NCBI GenBank assembly: GCA_016708305.1
Contig: JADJGB010000010.1
Coordinates: 638,687-702,686 of the forward strand
Length of the DNA stretch: 64,000 bases
Direction of reading: 5' to 3'
From: Sphingobacteriales bacterium
Lineage (GTDB): Bacteria; Bacteroidota; Bacteroidia; Chitinophagales; Chitinophagaceae
Below are positions 10,715 through 20,964 of this stretch, piece after piece. Under the pieces are notes generated by a model. That model searched no databases and was not told where the DNA came from. It saw nothing but the letters and a program-made list of their open reading frames with translations. Every line of letters begins with the position of its first letter. Position 1 is the stretch's first letter. The translations under genes and the position numbers were made by a program.

Positions 10715-10742
10715 ACACCCAGCATCAGTCGGGTGTTCTTTT
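10715..10742 (+). terminator. Rho-independent terminator after clpC
   Basis: ACACCC (10715-10720) pairs with GGGTGT (10731-10736) around a ten-base loop, followed by a T-rich tail (TCTTTT). It lies 19 bases after the clpC stop. Confidence 0.7.
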
Positions 10743-10807
10743 ACCTGAATTTCAAATTTTATTCCTCATCTCTAACTATTAAAAATTCAGGATAATTTTT
10801 TTTTGAA

Positions 10808-11482
10808 ATGAGCATTGCACAATATATTGACCACACGATTTTGAAACCAACCACTCTTGTAAGTGATATTGAAAAATTATGCGCCGAAGCAAAAGAATAT
10901 GGCTTTGCAGCGGTTTGCGTGCCTCCGCCATTTGTAAAAAAAGCAAAGGAATTACTCAAGGACACAAATGTAGGAGTTGCCACAGTCATCGGTTTTCCTT
11001 TTGGCTACTCAGCTATTGAAGCTAAAATAGCTGAAGTACTTTTAGCTATTGTTGATGGGGCTGATGAATTGGATATCGTCATCAACCTGATTGCGCTGAA
11101 AAATAATGACTGGCAATACCTTGCTAATGAAATTAACCACCTGATGCCGGTGATCAAAGAAAAAAACAAAAAGGTGAAAATCATTATTGAAAGTGGCGTG
11201 CTTACTGATGAAGAAATGATCAAGTGTTGTGAGCTATATGGAGCGGCAGGAATTGATTACCTGAAAACATCAACAGGTTATGCCGAAAAAGGCGCAAGTG
11301 TACATACTGTGGAATTGTTTAAAAAGCACTTACCCGACTATGTGCAGATAAAGGCTTCAGGAGGCATCAGAGATTATGAATTTGCACGTCAGTTGGTGGA
11401 CGCAGGCGCTACCAGATTGGGTTGCAGTGCAGGTGTAGCCATTGCCAAAGGCGAAGCAGCCGGCTCCGATTCAAATTATTAA
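10808..11482 (+). CDS. deoC: Deoxyribose-phosphate aldolase
   Basis: A 224-residue class I aldolase that cleaves 2-deoxyribose 5-phosphate into glyceraldehyde 3-phosphate and acetaldehyde in deoxynucleoside catabolism. Family motifs visible are IDHTILKP at the start, GFPFGYS, DGADELDIVIN, the Schiff-base lysine in YLKTSTGY (about residue 153), and IKASGGIRD near the C-terminus, where the second active-site lysine sits. Length is normal and the frame intact. It stands alone after the clpC terminator. Confidence 0.96.
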   Translation: MSIAQYIDHTILKPTTLVSDIEKLCAEAKEYGFAAVCVPPPFVKKAKELLKDTNVGVATVIGFPFGYSAIEAKIAEVLLAIVDGADELDIVINLIALKNNDWQYLANEINHLMPVIKEKNKKVKIIIESGVLTDEEMIKCCELYGAAGIDYLKTSTGYAEKGASVHTVELFKKHLPDYVQIKASGGIRDYEFARQLVDAGATRLGCSAGVAIAKGEAAGSDSNY

Positions 11483-11853
11483 TTTAAAGAAAAGGCCGAA
11501 ATTTATCAGCATCCTTCAAAAACCGAAACTTCAAATCCTTCAACTTTACCTTCATTAAGATAAAAAAAGAGGGAAGAATTTTCACTTTCTCCCTTTAGCT
11601 GAATGACCGAGTGGGTTTTGCTTCTTTTGAAATTTCCCTGACCATCATCTTCGTAAATGAAAGAGTAATAAAAATCATAATCCTTATAGGTTTCTATGAT
11701 TTTCATTTTATCATCTCCAAGACGAATACCTGATTTTGTTTTCACTAATGGAGATTTAGATTTGATAGAAAATAAAGCAATATCATATTTCGTTTCTGAA
11801 ATGTAATTTTTGAAAAACACTAACGTATAATTGTATCCCTTCGTCCAACCCCG

Positions 11854-13421
11854 TCATTGTTGTTTAAAGTTGGCAACATAGTTTTGTGGCAGCAGTAGGT
11901 GTAGGTTTTCCTTTTTTGTGCTGTTGATTTTTTCGAATACGTGGGTAAGCCAGTGTTCGGGATTGATGTTGTGCAGGCGGCATGTGGCGAACAGGCTATA
12001 AAGCATTGCTGCATCCTGTGCCCGCTCGTGGCTTCCGGCAAACAGATAATTTTTGCGCCCCAGCGCCACAGGGCGAATAGCGTTCTCAATAAGGTTATTA
12101 TCGATTTGCAAAATGCCGTCTGTGGTGTACACACAACTTCTGCCATCGTGTTAATGTATAAGCAATGGCCTTGCCAAAAGGACTTTTGGGTAATACCTTT
12201 TGGTGAGCAACATTTCGGTTAATGTGCTTTGCAAATTGTTTAATACGGGTAGGGCATGTTCATGCCGATGGTTTTTATTTGCTCCGGCGTAAAGTTTTCA
12301 TCGCGGCAATAGGATTCTATTTTATATAAATCCTGTATCAGGCTCAAAACCGCATTCGCATTGGCTTTGTCATAATCTTTGGCTTCGTAAAATTTTCGGC
12401 GCGCATGCGCCCAGCAGCAAAAGGGGGTAACGCCTTCTACTTTATCGAAAGTTTCGTAAGCATCGTAGCCATCTGTTTGCAAATAGCCTTTAAACTTGTG
12501 CAACATAGCTTTGGGATACAAAGCGCCACGCCTGAGCTGATAATCGAACAATGCTAATTTTCGTTGTGTATCGTAATACACCCAATAGTATCCTGTATGC
12601 GTGGTTTGTTTTTTGTCCTTATCCAAAACCTTTATCGTGGTTTCATCCACATTCAAATAGTTTGTATTCAAAACCTGCCAGCAATGCAGGTCGTAAACCG
12701 GTTCAATCAACCGCATCGCATCTTTTATCCAGCCGCTTACCGTGCTGTGATTGATGTTTACATTTTGACGTTTGAAGATGGCTAACTGGCGATACACAGG
12801 CAGATGGTCCACAAACTTGCTTACCAGCAAATGCGTAAGCAATGATGCGCCTGCAACAGATTTCTCAAGCGGCATGGCCGGCAATGAAGCAATGATGCGG
12901 CTTGCGTTTAATCCATCATTTGAAGGTTTGATATACTCGGGACGTACATATTGTTTCACAAACAACTCGCCGGGCCGGTACTCCAGCTTTTCGGTAATTT
13001 CTTTACCAACGGGATGCAAACCTTTTACATCCTCTTTGGGCATCAGCTCTATTACTTCGCGGCGAAGGCTTTCCGGCAAAGGGTTACGTCCGGGATGCTT
13101 TACGGTAAGTTTGGTTTGTTGCTTTTGATATTCTTTTACCAGTGTGGTTTTTACCACGTCTATCTGCCCCAGTTTATCATCAGGGAATAATTCAGGCTGT
13201 GAAACGGCGGTTGCATTTGCTGTTACAAACTTCTCTGCCCTGCCGCCAAAGAGCATTTTCTTTAATTCGGCTAATTGCAACTGTAGCGATTGTATCTGTA
13301 ATCGCAATTCAATATTGTGACTCCTTTCCTGTTCAAAGAGGATTTTGTAGTCTATAAAACTATTGCCGGAAGCGATATGTGAAACTGTTTGCAAGATGTT
13401 TACAGGTAGTACAAATATCAT
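11854..13421 (-). pseudogene. tnpC: IS66 transposase TnpC, frame-broken
   Basis: Conceptual length about 520 residues. An N-terminal leucine-zipper-like coil (IELRLQIQSLQLQLAELKKM) is followed by FGGRAEKF, then the DDE core with NVDETTIKVL, LQTDGYDAYE and the CCWAHARRKFYEA box, and the C-terminal IDNNLIENAIRPVALGRKNY signature. I see no CxxC zinc finger in the usual place. The frame breaks near 12240, where MPYPY and a stop replace an expected MPLPVLKQF-like continuation, and again near 12130 (TTGTGTGTACACC). The first break is also in copy 2. Confidence 0.9.
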
Positions 13422-13482
13422 GCTAATAATTGCCTGAAATGCAGTATTGACAGGTATTTCAGACAGTATGGCAATAGTGGAA

Positions 13483-13829
13483 TTATTGGCAGGTAAACCT
13501 GATTTTTTGTCGCACCGTTTTTAAAATTACACCCTGCAAAATAAATTGTAATTGCTGTGAGGTGATGCAAAAATGATCGTTATGGCTGGCGGGAGGTCTT
13601 TCAAAAGTGCCCTGCTCCAATCCTTTTCATAGAGCGCAAAGCCATCGCTATCCCATTGTAGTAATTTTATTTTGTTACCACGCCGGCCAATAAAAATGAA
13701 TACGTCGCCACTCAGCACATCCTGTTGCATCTCGTTGCGCACCAGGCCGCTCAACCCGTAGGCTCCCTTGCGAAAATCAGCAGTGCCGTTGTAATAAAAG
13801 TAGCGACAAGCGGAGTTTAGATGCAACAT
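13483..13829 (-). pseudogene. tnpB: IS66 accessory protein TnpB (one-base deletion)
   Basis: Restoring one A in the run near 13628 gives 115 residues, the usual IS66 Orf2 length: YFYYNGTADFRKGAYGLSGL, DVFIFIGRRGNKIKLLQWDSDGF, then a tail ending VILKTVRQKIRFTCQ and a stop at 13483. As sequenced the frame shifts after FALYEK. TnpB is needed for IS66 transposition, but its role is not defined. Confidence 0.88.
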
Positions 13830-13848
13830 AGCAGCTCTTTTAAAACGG

Positions 13849-14112
13849 CTATATTAATACTGCCCAACCCGGCCGCACACCATTAGGGTAGCAGATAGTT
13901 GCGGCACTGCCATGGGTGGCTATCGGTGTCACCTGCGTGAAAGTGGGTGTGGTCGCTGCGTTAATAGGCAACCGTTTTTGCCAGTAATAATATTTGGATG
14001 CCGCAAGCCGGTGTTCTTTGCAATAAGATACAACCGTTTGGCCGCTTGTGCGGCAGGCTTCAATGTGGGCGTGCATTATACCGGCACGGTCGGAGGTATT
14101 GTTATTTTCCAT
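13849..14112 (-). CDS. tnpA: IS66 accessory protein TnpA
   Basis: 87 residues with the IS66 Orf1/HTH pattern: AHIEACRTSGQTVVSYCKEH followed by RLAASKYYYWQKRL, a helix-turn-helix used to recognise the element ends. The frame is intact. It starts 58 bases inside the right terminus and lies 19 bases before tnpB. Confidence 0.88.
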   Translation of the reverse strand: MENNNTSDRAGIMHAHIEACRTSGQTVVSYCKEHRLAASKYYYWQKRLPINAATTPTFTQVTPIATHGSAATICYPNGVRPGWAVLI

Positions 14113-14432
14113 CCGGCAAAAATCAATAACCTACCTTAGTAAAGCAATACGGGGTTGGACGAAGGGATACGTATAATTTACATTCTGGTAGCTCGCACTT
14201 ATCGTATCATAATTGTAATCAGTACTCTTACTACTATTCGGGGATTTTATTTTGGTTTTCAAAATCTTCTCCACATCTTCTTTTTTCATTTCTATCTTAA
14301 ATGGTCCGATACGATTTAAAGTAACCTGATAGTTGTTGGACTCAGACTGTGCATTAACTGTAAATCCTAAAAAAAGAAAAGAAATCAACAAAAAATATTT
14401 CATGAATGCAGCTTTTTAAACAGATGTCTGAT

Positions 14433-16543
14433 CTAATCTTTATATTTCATCCCCAGATTATACATTACAAATGCCCAGATGTCGGCAGCTTCGTCTATTA
14501 TTTTGCCTGTAGGCTTTCCTGCTCCATGTCCTGCATTGGTTTCAATTCTTATCAGCACCGGATTCGGGCCTTTGTGATATTCCTGTAATCTTGCTGCAAA
14601 CTTGAACGAATGTGCCGGTACCACCCTGTCATCATGATCGCCGGTAGTAATTAGTGTGGCTGGATAAGACACTCCTTTTTTCAGGTTGTGATAAGGTGAA
14701 TATTTGTACAGATAAGGAAAATGTTTAGCAGAATCACTGCTGCCATATTCGGTAACCCATCCCCAACCTACTGTAAATTTTTGAAAGCGCAACATATCCA
14801 ACACACCCACCTGTGGAATAGCTACTTTAAATAAATCAGGTCTTTGTGTCATTACTGCGCCTACCAATAAGCCTCCGTTGCTACCACCGCGCACAGCTAT
14901 TTTACCTTTATTGGTATATTTTGATTTAATCATAAATTCGGCAGCGCCAATCATATCGTCAAACACATTTTGTTTGTTGAGTAACATACCTGCCTGATGC
15001 CATTTCTCGCCGTATTCATTACCACCACGAAGATTGACAACTGCATAAATGCCGCCCTGCTCTACAAAAAAAGCATTGCTGACACTAAATCCGGGCGTCA
15101 TCGGAATATTGAATCCGCCATAACCATAGAGCAATACGGGATTATTGCCATTCAGTTTCAGACCTTTTTTGTATGTAAGAAAAATGGGTACCCTCGTACC
15201 GTCCTTGTTGGTGAAGAAAACCTGTTTGGTTTCAATACCTGAGGTATTTATTTTAAGCTCGGTCTTTTTGTATAAAGTTGATTTGCCAGAAGCAATATCA
15301 TACCGATAAATGGAGGGTGGTGTGGCAAAGGATGAATAGGAATAGAAAAATTCTTTGTCTTCCTTTTCTGCGCCAAAACCTCCCGCTGTTCCAATTCCGG
15401 GTAATTTTATTTCTCTTATTAGTTCTCCGTTGTAATCATACTGATAAATTTTTGAAGATGCATTCTTGAGATAACTTGCAAACAAATTACCGCCTCCTGT
15501 ACCCACTCCTTGCAGCATTTCTTCCTTTTCGGCAGTCACATCTTTCCAATTTTCCCTTGCGGGATTATTTGGATCAATAGCTACCACGCGGTAGTTTGAA
15601 GCCTTGAAATTGGTTCTTACCAATATTTTTTCACCATCGTTATCAATAACTGATATCTCCGCATCAAAGCCTTTTACCAATAGTTTAAAATCAGTTTGAT
15701 TTTGTCCTGTTGATCCCAATACCATATTTCAGCTCCACTGGTTCCCTGGCTAATTTGCAAAATCAGAAATCTTTCATCTTCTGTAAGTCCGGCACCAAAA
15801 TAACGCAAGGGATGTTCCTTATCCTGATATATAATTTTATCATTTTCCTGCTTATCCCCTATCTTATGGTAAAATACTTTTTGGAATTCATTCTTCTTGC
15901 TGAGTTTTGAACTTTCATCCGGCTTATTATATGCGCTGTAATAAAAGCCTTCATCGTCTTTCCATGAAGCGCCGCCAAATTTTGACCATTCTATTTTATC
16001 GCTCAGTAACTTCCCTGTAGCAGCGTCCATAACAAAAATCTCAGTCCAGTCGCTACCGGCTTTAGACACTGAGTAAGCAACTAATTTACCCGATTTAGAA
16101 AACGAAATACTCCCCAATGCAGCAAGTCCTTCTTTACTTAGCGAATTGGGATCTAAGAATACTTCCGCCTCATCAGTTAAATTTTTAGCCCTGTATAATA
16201 CGGATTGATTTTGCAAACCATCATTTTTATAAAAATAATAGTAACCGCCTTTACTGAATGGAGCGTCATATTTTGGATAATTCCAAAGCGCTACCAATTT
16301 GTTTTTTATTTGATCTCTGAAAGAAATTTTTGACAAATAATCATTTGTTACTTTGTTTTCTTCTTTTACCCACACTTTGGTATCTGCTGCATTATCGTCC
16401 TCTAACCAACGGTAGGGGTCGCCCACTTTTGTACCAAAATAATGATCCGTTACAGTCTTTTTTGCCGTTTGAGGATATGTAACTTGTGCTGCCACACTCA
16501 TAATCATAAATATACTCAACGTACAAACAATCACTTGTTTCAT
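14433..16543 (-). CDS. Prolyl oligopeptidase (family S9A), one frameshift
   Basis: About 703 residues with an N-terminal signal peptide (MKQVIVCTLSIFMIMSVAAQ), so exported. The propeller domain follows VGDPYRWLED, and the alpha/beta-hydrolase domain carries Ser in RGGSNGGLLVGA, Asp in TTGDHDDRVVPAHSF and His in NAGHGAGKPTGK. The frame shifts near 15705 (WYWDQQDKIK joins DFKLLVKGF) by one base in an A-run, and both flanks are normal family sequence. It cleaves after proline in short peptides. The upstream 169-base gap is divergent with the coiled-coil gene at 16713. Confidence 0.93.
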
Positions 16544-16712
16544 AAATAATATTTGACAGCTAAGGTAAAACTGATTTCCGAAACTTTTGACTTTTATTGA
16601 AATTATTAGTTTTCCATTCTTTATGTTTTCTGATTTTTTCTTATGAATAAAAGTATTTATTCGTATGAAACGAATTATTTTAAAAACAAAATTTTGATAC
16701 GTAATTTAGCTT

Positions 16713-17125
16713 ATGAATTACAGTAATGATTTTTCTGAACAAGCTACTCAAACGCAAAGTGACATAGATAATATTTTAATTGATTGTATAAATACACCTA
16801 AGTTTGATTTAGAGAATTTAAAAGACTACTCAGAGTTTTTAGAGCCTAATCCGCGGATTATTTATGAATTAGAACTAAAAAGAAAACAAGAGGAAGAAGA
16901 GCATCAAAGAAAATTAGAATATGAGGCCGAGCAGAAAAGGATTCAGGAAAAAGAGAGCGCCTAAAAAAAATAGAATTAAAAGCTGAACAAAAGAAAAAAG
17001 CAGAATTATTGAAAATTGAACAAAGACAAAAAGATAGGCGAAAAGAAATAGTAGGCGTTTTAATATTTCTCATAATGTCATTAATAACAATAATATTTAT
17101 GGTAATTTTCTTTTCAAACAGATAA
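16713..17125 (+). CDS. Coiled-coil, single-pass membrane protein (frameshifted), unknown
   Basis: Conceptual product 137 residues. The first 55 are acidic and soluble-looking. A long charged coil follows (RKQEEEEHQRKLEYEAEQKR and so on), then one C-terminal transmembrane helix (VGVLIFLIMSLITIIFMVIFF) with a short SNR tail. As sequenced the frame ends at 16964. One A is missing in GAAAAAGAGAG near 16950, and restoring it gives EKERLKKIELKAEQ. It lies 30 bases upstream of the Mrr-type endonuclease on the same strand, so the pair may work together, perhaps tethering the nuclease to the membrane; that is inference. I do not recognise the family. Confidence 0.6.
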
Positions 17126-17155
17126 ATTCCAGTTTAAAACAAAACCAAGAACAAT

Positions 17156-18271
17156 ATGGATGAAAATGTGCTTCATCAGGAATTTGAATGGAAAAATCGT
17201 AAAGAGGAATTCTATAAGCGAAGAGAAGCGTTTAATCAAAATATAGAGGATTTAAAAATCAGATATAATGATAAAGTGCCTTCTGCTATTGAACAATATT
17301 GTCTTTTAATTCTGCAAAATTCAAACTATCCTTTCAACTATAAAAAAAATATTGAAATTGTTTATTCAATAGATAATAAAATTCTTGCAATAGAATATAG
17401 TTTACCAATTCCGAATGACCTGCCAACGCTAAAAGATGTTAAATAAATTGCAAGATATAATGAATTCAGAGCGTATCATTTTACAGAGAATCAAATAAAT
17501 AAAAAATATGATGCTATAATTTATAAAATAGTTCTACGCTGTTTATTTGAGATATTTTCAAATGATATTATAAATGAAATTGACGCAATAAGTTTTAATG
17601 GTTTGGTAACAGCTATTAATAAATCAACCGGCAAAGAAGAGACAAAATGCATAGTTTCGATCTATGTTAAGAAATCAATTTTCAATGAAATTAATCTGGA
17701 AAAGGTTGACCCAAAACTGTGTTTCAGGGGGTTGAAAGGAGTTGGGAGTTCCACTTTATTTGATTTAGCCGCTGTTCAGCCCATTATGATTGTTAATAAG
17801 GAAGATAAGCGAATAGTTGAATCAAAAACAGTTTATTACGACGAAGCAACAAATCTTGCGGCAATGAACTGGGAAGACTTTGAACATCTTATCAGGGAAC
17901 TTTTTGAAAAAGAATTTTTGCAAAATGGAGGTGAGGTGAAAGTAACACAAGCGAGCCGTGATGGCGGTGTAGATGCTATTGCATTTGACCCTGATCCTAT
18001 TCGAGGTGGGAAAATTGTTATTCAGGCAAAGCGCTATACAAACACTGTTGGGGTTTCAGCAGTGAGGGATTTATATGGGACTGTTATGAATGAAGGAGCA
18101 ACAAAGGGAATCCTCGTAACAACTTCAGATTATGGCTCAGATTCTTATGAATTTGCAAAAGGGAAGCCACTAACATTGCTAAATGGCGCAAACTTACTTT
18201 TTTTGCTTGAAAAACATGGCCACAGCGCAAAAATTGATATTGTGGAAGCCAGACAGTCGATGAAAAATTGA
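17156..18271 (+). pseudogene. Mrr-type restriction endonuclease-like protein with an internal stop
   Basis: 371 codons if the stop is read through. N-terminal helical region (about 1-60), a middle beta-rich part (IVYSIDNKILAIEYSLP, VDPKLCFRGLKGVG), then a C-terminal Mrr_cat domain: MNWEDFEHLIRELFEKE, RDGGVDAIAFD, IVIQAKRYTN and GILVTTSDYG. The D-(x)n-QxK arrangement is that of PD-(D/E)xK Mrr nucleases, which cut modified DNA. A TAA at 17444-17446 lies in the same frame as both halves, so it is a point change, not a shift. In homologues as I recall them this residue is Tyr (KYIA-RNEF), one base away. The second part could restart near 17603. Confidence 0.82.
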
Positions 18272-18614
18272 ATAAAAAAATGAGAAACTCAAACAATCGC
18301 ATATCTTTAAAATTGATTTCATAAAGGATACATTACAATGCACCGACACAATGAAAAGGACTAAGGTATATCGGTGTTAGTCATCAATGGTTGATGACAA
18401 CGCTTAATCAAACTAAAGCCAAATAAAATATTAAATTGCTGATAAACAGCATTTTATGATCTTACTAAATTGTAAAAGGACAAGCCAGGAGGGTTTATAA
18501 GCGTATATTTTCTCTGTTTTACCATTTATGGATCATGCAAAAACAAGGATAGTCGCGAATGTGCAAAAAATCGCAATTATCAACCCATTACGAACTTGAG
18601 ATTGGCCAATAAAA
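18272..18614. other. 343-base gap without a recognisable gene
   Basis: Lies between two convergent genes. Both strands hold many stops. I see no tRNA-like fold, IS terminus or strong terminator, only AT-rich sequence. Confidence 0.6.
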
Positions 18615-19772
18615 TCAGTTTCTCTTCAACTCTTTTTCCATCAGGTATTGAATAAGAAGCGCTTCATTAAATGCTGGACAATAAAAATTGAAAGTAAACA
18701 AACCTATCTTGTTTGCCACACGTTTAATGGGTGCTGAAAGATAAGAACCCACATTTCCACGGAAAAAAGCCATCTTATCCTTCATCAGTTTTTCATTGTC
18801 AATTTGAAGGGGTGAATCAATATCTTCGTCCCACCATAATAAAGCCGTTCTCAACAAAATAACCTCAAGAGGTGACTTAGTCCGATTTAAAAAATATTTT
18901 GCCTGACCAGCCAAATCAGGTTTTAAAGAATTCATCCATCCGTTTTGATTCTCTTTCATCCAACGGGAAAGATGATACAAAATAATAGAGGTGCGGCCAT
19001 AATAAGGAGCAACAAAGTCAGGCTGACTGATATGTTTCCGATCCTCAACCAAAGCCACAAGCAGTGCAGCAGTAGCAGAATCAACTGCCGTCCAGTCAAG
19101 CCTGTTTTTATCTACAAATCTGAGAATATTGGCATGCACACACATATCATAATCAGGTGCAATGGCATTGCCTAACCAAGTGCTGTATGCATCATATTTT
19201 CGATACTTTTTCTGAGAACCGATTGGTTTTCGTTTTTCACTGCCTGCATATTTTTGAAATAAAGTGTGTGCTTCTTCCTTTTCAATATCAGATGCATTGG
19301 CAGCTTCCAAAAGAATAGCAGAACAGTCAGCATCATCCGGGAGAAATCGTTTTTCAGTTGTAATCTTTTCAAGAAAGCTATTGGGGAAATGTCTTGGCGT
19401 ATCTACCGCCCAAAAAAAATAAGAAGGTTTTCCTTTTTTGTGTTTAAACTTCCTGAAAGCAGGTAATGCCCTGTTTATAATGCTATCGGCAAGCCGGTTG
19501 TCATTGCTATCCAGTTCATCTTTATATACTCTTAAAACATTTACCACAAGCCCTGTATAAAAGGAATTATTATCTGTTTTTGGTTTTGAAAATAAAAACA
19601 GATTTCTCCGGTAAGTATTGAACAGTCCGTAAGTCATATCCCTTTCCGGTGCTTTTTGAATAGAATCTATTTTATTCAAAATGGCAGAAACAATAATTGT
19701 CTCCTGCCCCAAAACCAAAAGCACAAAAAATTGAAAAAACAAAACGAAAAAACTGTTTCTTAATAAATACAT
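18615..19772 (-). CDS. Secreted protein of unknown function
   Basis: 385 residues, intact. Residues 1-22 are a signal peptide (hydrophobic FFVLFFQFFVLLVLG). The rest is mainly helical with regularly spaced aromatic and basic residues, and two short acidic motifs, DDADCSAILLEAAN and LLWWDEDIDSP. ADCSA within a helical repeat and the recurring WxxxxxPDY segments loosely suggest an alpha/alpha toroid as in terpene cyclase or prenyltransferase repeats, but I cannot name the family. It lies 16 bases downstream of the RluD-like gene on the same strand, so the two may share a transcript. Confidence 0.65.
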   Translation of the reverse strand: MYLLRNSFFVLFFQFFVLLVLGQETIIVSAILNKIDSIQKAPERDMTYGLFNTYRRNLFLFSKPKTDNNSFYTGLVVNVLRVYKDELDSNDNRLADSIINRALPAFRKFKHKKGKPSYFFWAVDTPRHFPNSFLEKITTEKRFLPDDADCSAILLEAANASDIEKEEAHTLFQKYAGSEKRKPIGSQKKYRKYDAYSTWLGNAIAPDYDMCVHANILRFVDKNRLDWTAVDSATAALLVALVEDRKHISQPDFVAPYYGRTSIILYHLSRWMKENQNGWMNSLKPDLAGQAKYFLNRTKSPLEVILLRTALLWWDEDIDSPLQIDNEKLMKDKMAFFRGNVGSYLSAPIKRVANKIGLFTFNFYCPAFNEALLIQYLMEKELKRN

Positions 19773-19788
19773 GCTGTTCTTTTAAAAT

Positions 19789-20844
19789 CTAATGTTTAGC
19801 GCCAACATAGTTTTTCCACTTATCAATAACCTGTTGCATATCGGATGGTACCGGACTCTCAAAAAACAGTTCTTTTCCGGTGGAGGGGTGTACAAAGCCC
19901 AATGTTTGTGCATGGAGCGCCTGCCGTGGGCAAATAGCAAAACAGTTGTCAACAAATTGTTTATACTTTGCAAAAACAGTTCCTTTCACAATTTTATCAC
20001 CACCATAAAAATCATCATTGAACAAGGGATGGCCTATATATTTCATGTGTACCCGAATCTGATGTGTGCGACCGGTTTCCAAAATACACTCAACCAAAGT
20101 AACATAATTAAATCGTTCCTTCACCCTGTAATGAGTTATAGCTTCCTTGCCATGATCTCCTTCCGGGTATGCTTCAAAAAGTTTTCTGTAACGTAGATTA
20201 CGGCCTACATGAGCAATGACTGTACCTTCATCTTCTTTCATATCGCCCCAAACAAGCGCCAGATACTGCCGTTTAACGGTATGGTCAAAAAATTGTTTTG
20301 CTAAATGGCGCATAGCGCCGTCTGTTTTGGCCAATACAAGAAGCCCGCTGGTATTCTTATCAATCCGATGCACCATACCAAAACGTGGAAGCGTTTCTTC
20401 ATTAATTGTTGCATTTTGCTGCTGCAAATAATATGCTACTCCATTGAGCAAGGTGCCATTATAGTTCCCACTGCCGGGATGCACTACCATTCCGGCTGCC
20501 TTATTTATCACCATCACTTCAGCATCTTCATAAACAATATCTAACGGAATATTTTCAGCCACAATTTCATTCTCTTCGGGAGTCGTATCAGTATATACCA
20601 CTATTTCCTGAACTCCCTTCAATTTATAATTTGGCTTTACTTCTTTTCCATCCACCAATACCATTTTATTCCGTATAGCCTGTTGCACTTTATTTCTTGA
20701 TGCACCTTCAATCCGGTTCATCAGGTATTTATCAATGCGATAGGGTTCCTGTCCTTTGTCTGTTTTATACACAAACTTTTCATACAGTTCGTCATTATTA
20801 TCCTGCGAGCCCTGTAAATCATCTATTTCTTCTTCTTTCTGCAT
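19789..20844 (-). CDS. RluA/RluD-family 23S rRNA pseudouridine synthase
   Basis: 351 residues. An N-terminal S4 RNA-binding domain (RIDKYLMNRIEGASRNKVQQ, residues about 38-90) precedes the RluA catalytic domain, with the catalytic Asp in FGMVHRIDKNTSGLLVLAK and the conserved GRTHQIRVHM. Length and order fit RluD, which modifies helix 69 of 23S rRNA, but Bacteroidota carry several paralogues, so I leave the symbol open. The N-terminal extension is acidic. Frame intact. Confidence 0.92.
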   Translation of the reverse strand: MQKEEEIDDLQGSQDNNDELYEKFVYKTDKGQEPYRIDKYLMNRIEGASRNKVQQAIRNKMVLVDGKEVKPNYKLKGVQEIVVYTDTTPEENEIVAENIPLDIVYEDAEVMVINKAAGMVVHPGSGNYNGTLLNGVAYYLQQQNATINEETLPRFGMVHRIDKNTSGLLVLAKTDGAMRHLAKQFFDHTVKRQYLALVWGDMKEDEGTVIAHVGRNLRYRKLFEAYPEGDHGKEAITHYRVKERFNYVTLVECILETGRTHQIRVHMKYIGHPLFNDDFYGGDKIVKGTVFAKYKQFVDNCFAICPRQALHAQTLGFVHPSTGKELFFESPVPSDMQQVIDKWKNYVGAKH

Positions 20845-20964
20845 TTTTTACTTTTATTATTTTTGCAATTTTACAAATTTAATTTTAGAAGAAGCTTCAA
20901 ATGAAATTCAATAGTATGGATATTTTTTATATTTTTAGTTTTTTAAAAAATTAATTTCCCATCC

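Larger units (their letters stand above)
11833..14170 (-). mobile_element. IS66-family element, copy 1
   Basis: A 2338-bp element with perfect 22-bp terminal inverted repeats (GTATCCCTTCGTCCAACCCC at the left and its reverse complement at the right) and an 8-bp target duplication GTATAATT (11825-11832 and 14171-14178). It carries the three-gene IS66 set tnpA, tnpB and tnpC on the minus strand. Eight-base duplications are the rule in this family. It is nearly identical to copy 2 at 40585-42919. Confidence 0.96.
11506..14403 (-). pseudogene. Small secreted protein gene split by an IS66 insertion
   Basis: The 5' half (14403 to 14171) starts MKYFLLISFLFLGFTVNAQ, a signal peptide, and continues GPFKIEMKKEDVEKILKTK. 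The 3' half (11824 to 11506) ends EGFEVSVFEGC and a stop. Between them lies IS66 with an 8-bp duplication GTATAATT on each side. Removing the element and one repeat joins the halves in frame (233 + 319 = 552 bases, 183 residues), reading SYQNVNYTLVFFKNYIS across the scar. I do not recognise the family. It lies 29 bases downstream of the prolyl oligopeptidase start-to-stop region's neighbour on the same strand, with its own start at 14403. Confidence 0.9.

Noticed and set aside
12551..13357. Several plus-strand frames of 60-118 codons inside IS66 copy 1 and mirrored in copy 2
   Set aside because: All are antisense to tnpC, occur identically in both IS copies and have no domain features.
16713..18271. 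One long gene joining the coiled-coil protein and the Mrr-like nuclease
   Set aside because: The first product has a natural end after a transmembrane helix (SNR and a stop at 17123) and the second has its own ATG 30 bases later, so two genes fit better.
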